Below are positions 54,811-62,370 of a DNA stretch of 64,000 nucleotides, piece by piece (position 1 is the first letter of the stretch; each line of letters opens with the position of its first letter). The translations under genes and the position numbers were made by a program. The DNA comes from Christensenella hongkongensis. Lineage in GTDB: Bacteria > Bacillota > Clostridia > Christensenellales > Christensenellaceae. Location: positions 1 to 64,000 of the forward strand of contig NZ_LAYJ01000053.1 in the NCBI RefSeq assembly GCF_000981035.1, read 5' to 3'. A model generated the notes under the pieces. It was not told where the DNA came from. It saw only the letters and a list, made by a program, of their open reading frames with translations, and ran no database searches.

Positions 54811-55268
54811 AAAGCACGCACAAATATGTTTCGGAACTGCTCGGCAAAGCGACAATAGACACCAATACCTACGGCAAGAGTACAGGCCACAGCGGGAACT
54901 ATTCCACGAACTACCAACTGACCGGGCGCGAGCTATATACCCCGGATGAGGTGCGTATGCTCGACAACCGCTACGCCCTGTTGTTTGTCCGTGGGGAACG
55001 TGCGGTACGCGACGAGAAATATGATATCCTGCGCCACCCATTTCTTGCCCTTACGGCGGATGGCGGCGCGCCGCCTTACCTGCATGGAACAGCGCCAAAC
55101 GCAATGGAGGCGGAGCAGATCCTGCTTGACGGAGAACAGGAAGATTATGAGGTAGTGTCTGAAGAAGAAATACAGGAATGGCTGGAGGAACAAAACAAGG
55201 AGGAATCTGAACGTGAGGAAAATACAAAAGGAACGAAAAACACAGTTAAAGGCAATCAGACCGCCTAA
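54811..55268 (+). CDS. VirD4/TraG-type coupling protein, 3' exon
   Basis: The last 152 codons of the coupling protein, in the frame set by joining 54046 to 54811. STHKYVSELLGKATIDTNTYGKS, TGRELYTPDEVRMLDNRYALLFVRGERAV and an acidic tail (EEEIQEWLEEQNKEESERE) match the C-terminus of ICE TraG proteins. It lacks its own start and overlaps the Maff2 gene by 56 bp. Confidence 0.87.
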
Positions 55269-55560
55269 AATAGTACAAGTATTATACTGTGCCTTTATTG
55301 TGCAGGCAATGATCGTATCATTTACAACCGCTGCATACGCGGCGGACGATCCCCTTGCGGTGGTAAACAATCTTTCCACTTTTATCTTTGGATTGATCCG
55401 GGCAGTTGGAATGATCCTGCTCGGCTGGGGGATCGTGCAGGTTGGGCTTTCCCTAAAAAGCCACGATCCGTCGCAGCGCGCCAATGGATTTCTGACGCTT
55501 GCGGGCGGTATCATCATCACATTTTCCAAAGAAATACTCGATCTGATTACAGGAGGCTGA
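55213..55560 (+). CDS. Maff2-family membrane protein
   Basis: A 115-aa protein with two hydrophobic segments (about 22-45 and 55-80, then a third near 95-110). YAADDPLAVVNNLSTFIFGLIRAVGMILLGWGIVQVGLSLKSHDPSQRANGFLTLAGG is the Maff2/TrbC-like pattern. Such small proteins lie between coupling protein and VirB6 in this ICE group and may form part of the channel. The start is GTG behind AAGGAGG. Confidence 0.82.
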   Translation: MRKIQKERKTQLKAIRPPKIVQVLYCAFIVQAMIVSFTTAAYAADDPLAVVNNLSTFIFGLIRAVGMILLGWGIVQVGLSLKSHDPSQRANGFLTLAGGIIITFSKEILDLITGG

Positions 55561-55565
55561 AAACG

Positions 55566-55796
55566 ATGTTTGAACTGGACTATCCCCATACGGAAGAGAT
55601 GCGGATCCACTCGCTAAACGGTGAAATGCGGGAAGCGACTTTGCTGGCAAAAGTTGGAGATAACGATTATATAGTCGAATACAACGGCAAAAAATGCCAT
55701 GCCATATATAACCCTTTCCGGGGGTGTTTTTATGTGGACGATAAATACAGCGTCATCAAAGAAAAACAACATAAGAGGAACGAGCCGTGCAGATGA
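55566..55796 (+). CDS. hypothetical small transfer-operon protein
   Basis: A 76-aa mostly beta-stranded protein (ATLLAKVGDNDYIVEYNGKKCHAIYNPFRGCFYVDD) with a basic end. GGAGG-like spacing (GAGGCTGAAAACG) precedes its ATG. It is conserved by position between Maff2 and the VirB6-like gene in such elements, but no function is known. Confidence 0.6.
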   Translation: MFELDYPHTEEMRIHSLNGEMREATLLAKVGDNDYIVEYNGKKCHAIYNPFRGCFYVDDKYSVIKEKQHKRNEPCR

Positions 55797-55814
55797 CGGG
55801 AAGGAGGCGTCTGA

Positions 55815-56660
55815 TTGAATAGCGGTAACTGGATCATAGACAACCTTTCCAACGCCCTTTCCACATGGAACGCAAAACTGGCGGAAATATGGAACCTGCT
55901 CACGCAATCCCCGGAAACGTTCAAAGGCGGCGGGATCTGGGAGATCATTGTAAACATAAACGGGGCGCTGCAAGCCGTAGGCTATGCCCTGCTCGTCCTG
56001 TTCTTCCTGATCGGCGTGGTCAAGACATGCGGGAGCTTCGTAGAAATTAAGCGCCCGGAAGTGGCGCTTAAAATGTTCGTCCGCTTTGTCCTCGCAAAGG
56101 CAGCGATCACCTACGGGCTGGAACTGATGATGGCGCTGTTCCGTATCGTTCAGGGCGTGATCTCTACTGTAATGGATACGGCGGGCGTCGGCGGCGCGAT
56201 GCAGGCTGTTACCCTGCCGCCCGAGATGGACGCAGCTGTACGCGACCTGCCGTTTTTAGACAGTATTCCCGTATGGCTCGTGTCATTGATCGGCGGTCTT
56301 ATTATTACGGTATTGTCGTTTATTATGATCATGTCTGTATATGGGCGTTTTTTTAAACTCTACATGTATACGGCGATTGCCCCGATCCCACTCGCCGGAT
56401 TTGCAGGCGAACCCACGGCAAGCATTGGCAGGAGCTTCATCAAGTCCTACGCGGCGGTATGCCTTGAGGGAGCGGTCATTGTACTCGCCTGCATTATTTT
56501 TTCCGTGTTCGCCGCGTCCCCGCCTGTGGTCATAGAGGGAGCAAGCCCCACCACAATGGTATGGACATATATGGGAGAGCTGATCTTCAACTTATTGGTG
56601 CTGGTCGGTTCGGTCAAGATGGCGGATCGGGTGATTCGTGAAATGATGTTTGGAGGGTAA
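55815..56660 (+). CDS. TrbL/VirB6-like conjugation channel protein
   Basis: A 281-aa polytopic membrane protein with about six hydrophobic segments. It opens with an amphipathic SGNWIIDNLSNALSTWNAKL region and has YTAIAPIPLAGFAGE and SIGRSFIKSYAAVCLEGAVI typical of CD0411/TrbL-like proteins of Tn1549-type ICEs. It forms the inner-membrane platform of the mating channel. The start is TTG with AAGGAGG 7 nt upstream. Confidence 0.84.
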   Translation: MNSGNWIIDNLSNALSTWNAKLAEIWNLLTQSPETFKGGGIWEIIVNINGALQAVGYALLVLFFLIGVVKTCGSFVEIKRPEVALKMFVRFVLAKAAITYGLELMMALFRIVQGVISTVMDTAGVGGAMQAVTLPPEMDAAVRDLPFLDSIPVWLVSLIGGLIITVLSFIMIMSVYGRFFKLYMYTAIAPIPLAGFAGEPTASIGRSFIKSYAAVCLEGAVIVLACIIFSVFAASPPVVIEGASPTTMVWTYMGELIFNLLVLVGSVKMADRVIREMMFGG

Positions 56661-56707
56661 AACAGAGAATTTAGAAATCAAAACATATCTTGAAGGGAGA
56701 ATACAAT

Positions 56708-57064
56708 ATGATGAATCCAGATGATACAAAAATCCAGAACAGGATATTCAAACAAGCAAAATTATTTGGAAAGGAAGTGCTCTTTACCGATCAGAGAGTA
56801 GATAAACACAGCGTACCGGATGGACTTTACTGCTATGATATCCGGCACAGCGATCATTCTTTTTCCCGGCCTGCGACCATAGAGCCGTTTGTATTGGTGA
56901 ATTGGTATGGAACAGTCGTATCCAAAACACCGTTGAATTTTACCGGGAACGATCCGTATCTTCCTCTTCGCAAGGGAGATTTACAGATTGGACGGAAAAA
57001 GATACCGCTTGGCCAATGGCTGGAGCATACCCCTGCTAAAAGGCGAAATGAACCGGAACGGTAA
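56708..57064 (+). CDS. LPD28-like domain protein (paralogue)
   Basis: A 118-aa protein. LFGKEVLFTDQRVDKHSVPDGLYCYDIRHSDHSFSRPATIEPFVLVNWYGTVVS parallels the protein encoded at 34649 at nearly every conserved position. ATG 56708 follows AGGGAGA. It lies between the VirB6-like and PrgI genes, a place where a conjugation role is plausible, but none is known. Confidence 0.6.
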   Translation: MMNPDDTKIQNRIFKQAKLFGKEVLFTDQRVDKHSVPDGLYCYDIRHSDHSFSRPATIEPFVLVNWYGTVVSKTPLNFTGNDPYLPLRKGDLQIGRKKIPLGQWLEHTPAKRRNEPER

Positions 57065-57076
57065 AGGAGAAGAGAG

Positions 57077-57418
57077 ATGGAAGTTAAAATCAACCGTGAA
57101 ATACGGGAATACCAGGAAAGTATCTTTTTCGGGCTGAACCTGCGCCAGCTCGTTTTTTCGATCCTCGCAATGGGCGTTGCCGTTGCCATATATTTTGGAC
57201 TGAAAGATATACTCGGCGCGGAAACGGTATCATGGCTGTGCATTTTAGGCGCGGCTCCGTTTGCCGCCGTCGGCTTTATCAAGTACAACGGCATGACCGC
57301 CGAACAATTTGTATGGGCGTTTATCAAGTCTGAAATTTTAACGCCCCGCTGCCTCACGTTCCGCAGCGAGGACATCTATTACAACATCATATCTGAGGGA
57401 GGAAAAAAGTATGATTAA
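57077..57418 (+). CDS. prgI: PrgI-family (VirB3-like) protein
   Basis: A 113-aa protein with two adjacent membrane helices (about 26-45 and 50-68). EVKINREIREYQESIFFGLNLRQLVFSI is the PrgI signature. PrgI proteins act with VirB4 as VirB3 does in type IV secretion. The gene overlaps virB4 by 8 bp and AAAGGAG precedes its start. Confidence 0.88.
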   Translation: MEVKINREIREYQESIFFGLNLRQLVFSILAMGVAVAIYFGLKDILGAETVSWLCILGAAPFAAVGFIKYNGMTAEQFVWAFIKSEILTPRCLTFRSEDIYYNIISEGGKKYD

Positions 57419-59759
57419 GGCGCTGATGCGCATCTTGAAGCAGGACAAAGAAAAACTGCATATCCCCCGCTCCGTCCAGCAGGTCATACCCGTAAAACGG
57501 GTGTGGCCGGACGGCGTGTGGATGGTCGGCAACAAGTATAGTAAATGCTGGAGATTTACGGACATCAACTATGAAATTGCATCCAAAGAGGATAAGACTG
57601 CTATGTTTCTGGATTACAGCGAACTCTTAAATTCCTTGGATTCTTCTGCCACAACAAAGATCACGATATGCAACCGCAGGATCAATAAAAAAGAATTTGA
57701 AAAATCTATTCTGATTCCAATGCAGGATAACGAACTGGACGGTTACCGCCGGGAATACAATCAGATGCTGATGGATAAGGTGACGGACGTGTCCAATTCT
57801 ATTATGCAGGACAGGTACATCACCGTATCAATTTCAGCAAAAGATGTCGCGGAAGCACGCAGCTTTTTCAACCGTGTGGATGCGGAACTCACGACACATC
57901 TTGCACAGCTTTCTTCTTCCTGTGAACCGCTCGATACCGTAGACCGCCTGCGGCTCCTGCATGGATTTTTCCGAGAGGGCGAGGAAACCATGTTTTCTAT
58001 GGACCTGCGGGAGATGATGAAAAACGGGCGTAGTTTTAAGGATATGGTCTGCCCGGATTCATTCCGCTTTGAAAGCGACTATTTCCAAATGGGCGAACGG
58101 TTTGGGCGCGTCCTCTTTCTGAAAGAATATGCCTCTTATCTCAAAGACAGCTTTGTTTCCAAACTGTGCGAGCTGAACCGCAGCATGTTCTTTTCTATCG
58201 ACTTTATTCCTGTTCCCACAGATGAGGCGGTGCGCGAAGTGGAGAACCGTATGCTTGGTGTAGAAACGAATATTACGAACTGGCAGCGCAGGCAGAACCA
58301 AAACAATAACTTTTCCGCCGTCATTCCATATGACATGGAATTGCAGAGAAAGGAAACCAAAGAATTTCTGGACGACCTTACAACGCGTGACCAGCGCATG
58401 ATGTTTGGACTTGTAACGCTCGTGCATACCGCTGATACCAAAGAGCAGCTTGACCGGGACACGGAAACACTGCTTGCCATCGGCAGGCAAAACCTGTGCC
58501 AGATCGCGGTGCTGCGGTATCAGCAGATGGACGGACTGAATACCGCCATGCCGTATGGTCTGCGGAAAATAAATGCCCTGCGCACCCTTACCACCGAATC
58601 GGCTGCGGTGCTCATGCCGTTCCGCGCACAGGAAATTATGGAACCGGGCGGCGTTTACTGCGGGGTGAACGCCCTGTCCGGCAATCTTATTATAGTAGAC
58701 CGGAAACAGCTTATAAACGGCAACGGTTTTATCCTCGGCGTATCGGGCAGCGGGAAGTCTTTCTTTGCCAAACGGGAGATCATTTTCCTGCTTCTCTTTA
58801 CAGATGATGAAATTATTATTGCCGATCCGCAGAACGAATATACCCCGCTTGTATCGGCAATGGGCGGCGCTGCCTTTGATATGTCCCCTACTTCGCCGTT
58901 CCATTTAAATGCAATGGACTTGGCGCTCGGCTATGGGGACAACGCCAACCCGCTGATCGCCAAAAGTGAATTTACTCTGTCCTTTCTGGAGCAGATCATG
59001 GGCGGAACGGGAAGGCTCACCGCAATGGATAAATCCCTTGTGGACAGGTGCCTCTCTAAAATCTATGCGGAGTATCTCGGGAGCAACTACACCATTCAGC
59101 CGCCCACGCTCGTTGATTTACACAAGGCATTGAAACAACAGCGCCTCAAACGCGCGGACGAACTGGCTCTCGCAATGGAGATGGTATCGACCGGGAACCT
59201 TGATATGTTCGCGCATCAGACGAACATTGACGTGAACAACCGCCTGATCAGTTTTGGCATACGTGACCTCGGAAAACAGCTTCGCACCCCGGGTATGCTC
59301 GTGATGACCGACGCGATCCGCAACCGGGTAGCACGGAACAGGGAACGCGGGATCCGTACCCATGTATTTATTGATGAGATGCATATCTTCTTTGCCAACG
59401 ACCTTTCTGCAACTTTTTTCTCGGAAAGCTGGAAGCAGTTTCGCAAAGACGGTGCACTTGCGACAGGAATTACGCAGAACGTGGAGGACTGCCTGAAGTC
59501 CGTTACTGCCCGTACTATGCTTGCGAACAGCGAGTACCTTGTCATGCTCAATCAGGCTCCGACGGATCGGGCGGAACTTGCAAAGCTCCTGCATATTTCG
59601 GATAATCAGCTGTCGTATATTACCAATGCGGGATACGGCAAGGGGCTTTTGAAGTGCGGGAGCAGTATCGTACCATTCATAGACCAATTTCCCAAAGACA
59701 CCAAAATGTACCGACTGATGAGTACCAAGCCGGGTGAGATCGAGGAGATGTTGGTATAG
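57411..59759 (+). CDS. VirB4-type conjugation ATPase
   Basis: A 782-aa ATPase that powers assembly of the mating channel. The N-terminal half is the CagE/TrbE/VirB domain. Walker A GVSGSGKSFFAKREI lies near 445, IIADPQNEYTPLV near 470, Walker B HVFIDEMHIFF near 645 and GITQNVEDCL near 685. Length fits the Firmicutes ICE type. It overlaps prgI and is followed by a terminator-like hairpin. Confidence 0.93.
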   Translation: MIKALMRILKQDKEKLHIPRSVQQVIPVKRVWPDGVWMVGNKYSKCWRFTDINYEIASKEDKTAMFLDYSELLNSLDSSATTKITICNRRINKKEFEKSILIPMQDNELDGYRREYNQMLMDKVTDVSNSIMQDRYITVSISAKDVAEARSFFNRVDAELTTHLAQLSSSCEPLDTVDRLRLLHGFFREGEETMFSMDLREMMKNGRSFKDMVCPDSFRFESDYFQMGERFGRVLFLKEYASYLKDSFVSKLCELNRSMFFSIDFIPVPTDEAVREVENRMLGVETNITNWQRRQNQNNNFSAVIPYDMELQRKETKEFLDDLTTRDQRMMFGLVTLVHTADTKEQLDRDTETLLAIGRQNLCQIAVLRYQQMDGLNTAMPYGLRKINALRTLTTESAAVLMPFRAQEIMEPGGVYCGVNALSGNLIIVDRKQLINGNGFILGVSGSGKSFFAKREIIFLLLFTDDEIIIADPQNEYTPLVSAMGGAAFDMSPTSPFHLNAMDLALGYGDNANPLIAKSEFTLSFLEQIMGGTGRLTAMDKSLVDRCLSKIYAEYLGSNYTIQPPTLVDLHKALKQQRLKRADELALAMEMVSTGNLDMFAHQTNIDVNNRLISFGIRDLGKQLRTPGMLVMTDAIRNRVARNRERGIRTHVFIDEMHIFFANDLSATFFSESWKQFRKDGALATGITQNVEDCLKSVTARTMLANSEYLVMLNQAPTDRAELAKLLHISDNQLSYITNAGYGKGLLKCGSSIVPFIDQFPKDTKMYRLMSTKPGEIEEMLV

Positions 59760-59773
59760 ACAGTATGTATGCG

Positions 59774-59804
59774 AAAAGAGACGGGATATTTTTCTCGTCT
59801 TTTT
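59774..59804 (+). terminator. terminator after virB4
   Basis: AGACGGG and CTCGTCT (7 bp with one G-U pair) around an AT loop, preceded by AAAAG and followed by five T's. About 145 bp without a gene follow up to the IS110 transposase. Confidence 0.65.
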
Positions 59805-59949
59805 GCTGTTTGTAAAAGCCTGCAAATAAAAAGTCAAGAACTTTTTTAAGGTAATGGGAAAAGTGAAAAATACAGGTAAAAGGCATACAGCAAAAAGACC
59901 ATGCCCTAAAGATTTACAGCACGGCTAAGAAAAGAAGGGAGCGATTCAG

Positions 59950-61167
59950 TTATGATTCATCGCCACTGTCAAGTGCGTTCAGGTACTCCCTGACACGCCC
60001 ATAGTAGATACGCAGGAACTTGTTAGCACCAGCGGTCATATACACGTAGTACGGCTTGCCCTCGGCACGCTTCTTGTCCAGAAACTGGAACACAGGCTCA
60101 TCATGGGGCGCGCGTTTGAGATGGCACTCCATAATCTGGAACAGTGTCTTACGCAAAGGCGCACGGCCCCGTTTGGTGATAGAGGTGCTTTTAGCCTCGC
60201 GTGTACCTGATTGGTTAGGGCTTGGGTCTACGCCAGCAAAGGCGCTCAAAGCCTGCTTGCTCTTAAAGCGGCGCACATCACCGATTTCAGCGATAAGCTG
60301 TGCGGCTGTGGTATCACCAGCGCCATACAAGGCAGCTACTACCGGATATTCGGGCAGTGACTGTGCCAGAGACTGCATATCGGAGCGTAAAGCCTCAACC
60401 GTTCTGGAAATGGCGTTAAGCTGTGTGATGGCCTCTGTAACCAAAAGTTTTATGTGGTTATCCTTTGGCAAGGTGGGAACCTGCTCACTGGCCGCAGCAT
60501 AGATTTCAGAAGCTTTACGAGGCGAGAAGATGTACCTGTGCCGTTTGCACCATTTGCGGTAACGCTCGGTAAAGGCTTTCTCGCTTACGCCGCAGACGCA
60601 CTCACAGTGCCAGAATGTTGTGGCGAAATCCACCCACTTCTGGCTGCCATCGTCACGGACAGGGCTTTTGAACAGCTTATGGACTGTTGGGAATGTCTGG
60701 TCAAGCAATGCGATGAGGTTGCTCTTAAAAGCAGTTTTGTTCTTCATGTAGAGATTGTATTGCCGGCAGACAAGCAACAGGTTTTGCCTAGTAGTATCCA
60801 TAGGGTCATATTCACGCAATTCAGCCCAGTTGTCAAGACCGTATTTGGCGATTTTTACAGCGTCGGCTTTGTCGGTTTTGACCTTGCGGACAGAGTTGTT
60901 GCCATACTGATTGATGAGTAAAGGGTTCACGACGCTGACAAAGATTCCCGCTTCATGGAGCGCCTTAGCGACAGGTTCATAATACCGGCCTGTGTACTCC
61001 ATGATAACCCGAACCTCGCCGTCCAGACTTTTCAGGGAGTTTGCCAACTCGCTGAGTTCACTGGCGGTGTGGGAAACTGAATAAGGCAGGGTCACTACCT
61101 CGCCAAAGGGCCGCAATACAGCAACCATGCTTTTGCCTTTGGATACGTCAATACCGACTGCGTTCAT
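59950..61167 (-). CDS. IS110-family transposase
   Basis: A 405-aa recombinase. The N-terminal RuvC-like DEDD domain has GIDVSKGKSMVAV, MEYTGRYYEPV and KTDKADAVKIA near 98; the C-terminal Tnp20 domain has ALYGAGDTTAAQLIAEIGD, FAGVDPSPNQSG with the nucleophile Ser context, and SITKRGRAPLRKTLF. Length and motifs are complete, so it may be active. It is antisense to the surrounding transfer genes. The noncoding stretch upstream of it probably encodes the guide RNA of this family. Confidence 0.93.
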   Translation of the reverse strand: MNAVGIDVSKGKSMVAVLRPFGEVVTLPYSVSHTASELSELANSLKSLDGEVRVIMEYTGRYYEPVAKALHEAGIFVSVVNPLLINQYGNNSVRKVKTDKADAVKIAKYGLDNWAELREYDPMDTTRQNLLLVCRQYNLYMKNKTAFKSNLIALLDQTFPTVHKLFKSPVRDDGSQKWVDFATTFWHCECVCGVSEKAFTERYRKWCKRHRYIFSPRKASEIYAAASEQVPTLPKDNHIKLLVTEAITQLNAISRTVEALRSDMQSLAQSLPEYPVVAALYGAGDTTAAQLIAEIGDVRRFKSKQALSAFAGVDPSPNQSGTREAKSTSITKRGRAPLRKTLFQIMECHLKRAPHDEPVFQFLDKKRAEGKPYYVYMTAGANKFLRIYYGRVREYLNALDSGDES

Positions 61168-61400
61168 AGAAAAGTGTACCTCCTAAGATTGATATGCAAC
61201 TGGCAATACATCCTTTACTCACCGCCGATTCAATCTACTGCGTGACACGAACGCACAGAGGTGGTTCAACCTGCTTAAATCGAACGCTGCGAATGAGAGG
61301 ATGGCTGACTGACTTATGCACGGACATGGTTAGTCCTGGGAGGCGACCGTCAGACCAATTACCTCAACATTCTAACAGCTTAGGCATGAGATGGAACAAG
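61168..61400 (-). ncRNA. candidate IS110 bridge (guide) RNA region
   Basis: About 230-280 noncoding bp lie directly upstream of the transposase, on the side where IS110-group elements carry the structured RNA that pairs with target and donor DNA. Several short hairpins can be drawn (for example GACTGACTTATGC to GGTTAGTC near 61307-61337). Exact ends and loops cannot be set without homologues. Confidence 0.35.
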
Positions 61401-61453
61401 GTACTGCTGGAGTGCAGTATCTATATCCAAATATTATTGTAGTAGGAGACGAT

Positions 61454-62359
61454 ATGAGAATAGGATTGATCGACGTAGACAGCCACCATTTTCCGAACAT
61501 CGCATTGATGAAGCTTTCCGCTTATCACAAGGCAAGAGGCGATACGGTAGAATGGTGGAACGGTTTGCTGTCTTATGATCTGGTATATATGAGCCGTATT
61601 TTTACGGATATTTATTCAAAAGATGAAATACATTGTATCCGGGCGGATCAAATCATACGGGGCGGAACAGGATATGATCTTTCCATTAAATTGCCGGAAA
61701 ATATTGAACACCAATACCCGGATTACAGCCTTTATTCGCAGTATACAGCAGCATACGGTTACCTAACACGCGGATGTCCACGGGGGTGCCCTTTTTGTAT
61801 TGTAGGCAAAAAAGAAGGAACAAGGTCCGTACATGTCGCTGACCTCTCGGAATTTTGGAGAGGGCAGAAAGAAATTCGTCTCCTCGATCCCAATCTCCTT
61901 GCTTGTAAAGACCACGAGAAACTATTGCAGCAGCTTGCAGACAGCGGTGCATGGGTGCATTTCACACAGGGACTTGACGCACGGCTATTAAACGAGGACA
62001 ACGTTAAGCTTATAGACCGCGTTAAAGTGAAAAATTTGCACTTCGCATGGGATGATCCAAACGATACGAGCGCCCCCCAAATGCTGGAGTGGTTTGCAAA
62101 ACAAACAAAACTTGATGATAATCACAGGTCGGTATATATTCTGACGAACTTTAACAGCACTCATGAGCAGGATTTGGAACGCATTTACAAGGTATGGGAA
62201 ATGGGTTATCGGCCTTATGTCATGGTCTATGATAAGCCGGGCGCTCCGAAAATAACGCGGCATTTGCAGCGTTGGGTGAACAGTATTGTTCTTTTCAGAC
62301 ACATGCCGAATTTTGCAGATTATATTTCCGCAAAAAAATCGGAAAATATTGAAATATGA
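61454..62359 (+). CDS. radical SAM protein of the ICE
   Basis: A 301-aa protein. The N-terminal 95 residues look like a degenerate B12-binding-type domain (MRIGLIDVDSHHFPNIALMKLSAYHK). The iron-sulphur motif CPRGCPFC near 113 has the CxxxCxxC spacing of radical SAM enzymes, and a barrel follows (LDPNLLACKDHEKLL, LHFAWDDPNDT). The substrate is unknown. ATG 61454 behind AGGAG is chosen over 61391, which lies in the IS110 flank. It belongs to the ICE transfer region, though the insertion now separates it from virB4. Confidence 0.82.
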   Translation: MRIGLIDVDSHHFPNIALMKLSAYHKARGDTVEWWNGLLSYDLVYMSRIFTDIYSKDEIHCIRADQIIRGGTGYDLSIKLPENIEHQYPDYSLYSQYTAAYGYLTRGCPRGCPFCIVGKKEGTRSVHVADLSEFWRGQKEIRLLDPNLLACKDHEKLLQQLADSGAWVHFTQGLDARLLNEDNVKLIDRVKVKNLHFAWDDPNDTSAPQMLEWFAKQTKLDDNHRSVYILTNFNSTHEQDLERIYKVWEMGYRPYVMVYDKPGAPKITRHLQRWVNSIVLFRHMPNFADYISAKKSENIEI

Positions 62360-62370
62360 GGAAAAAACCT

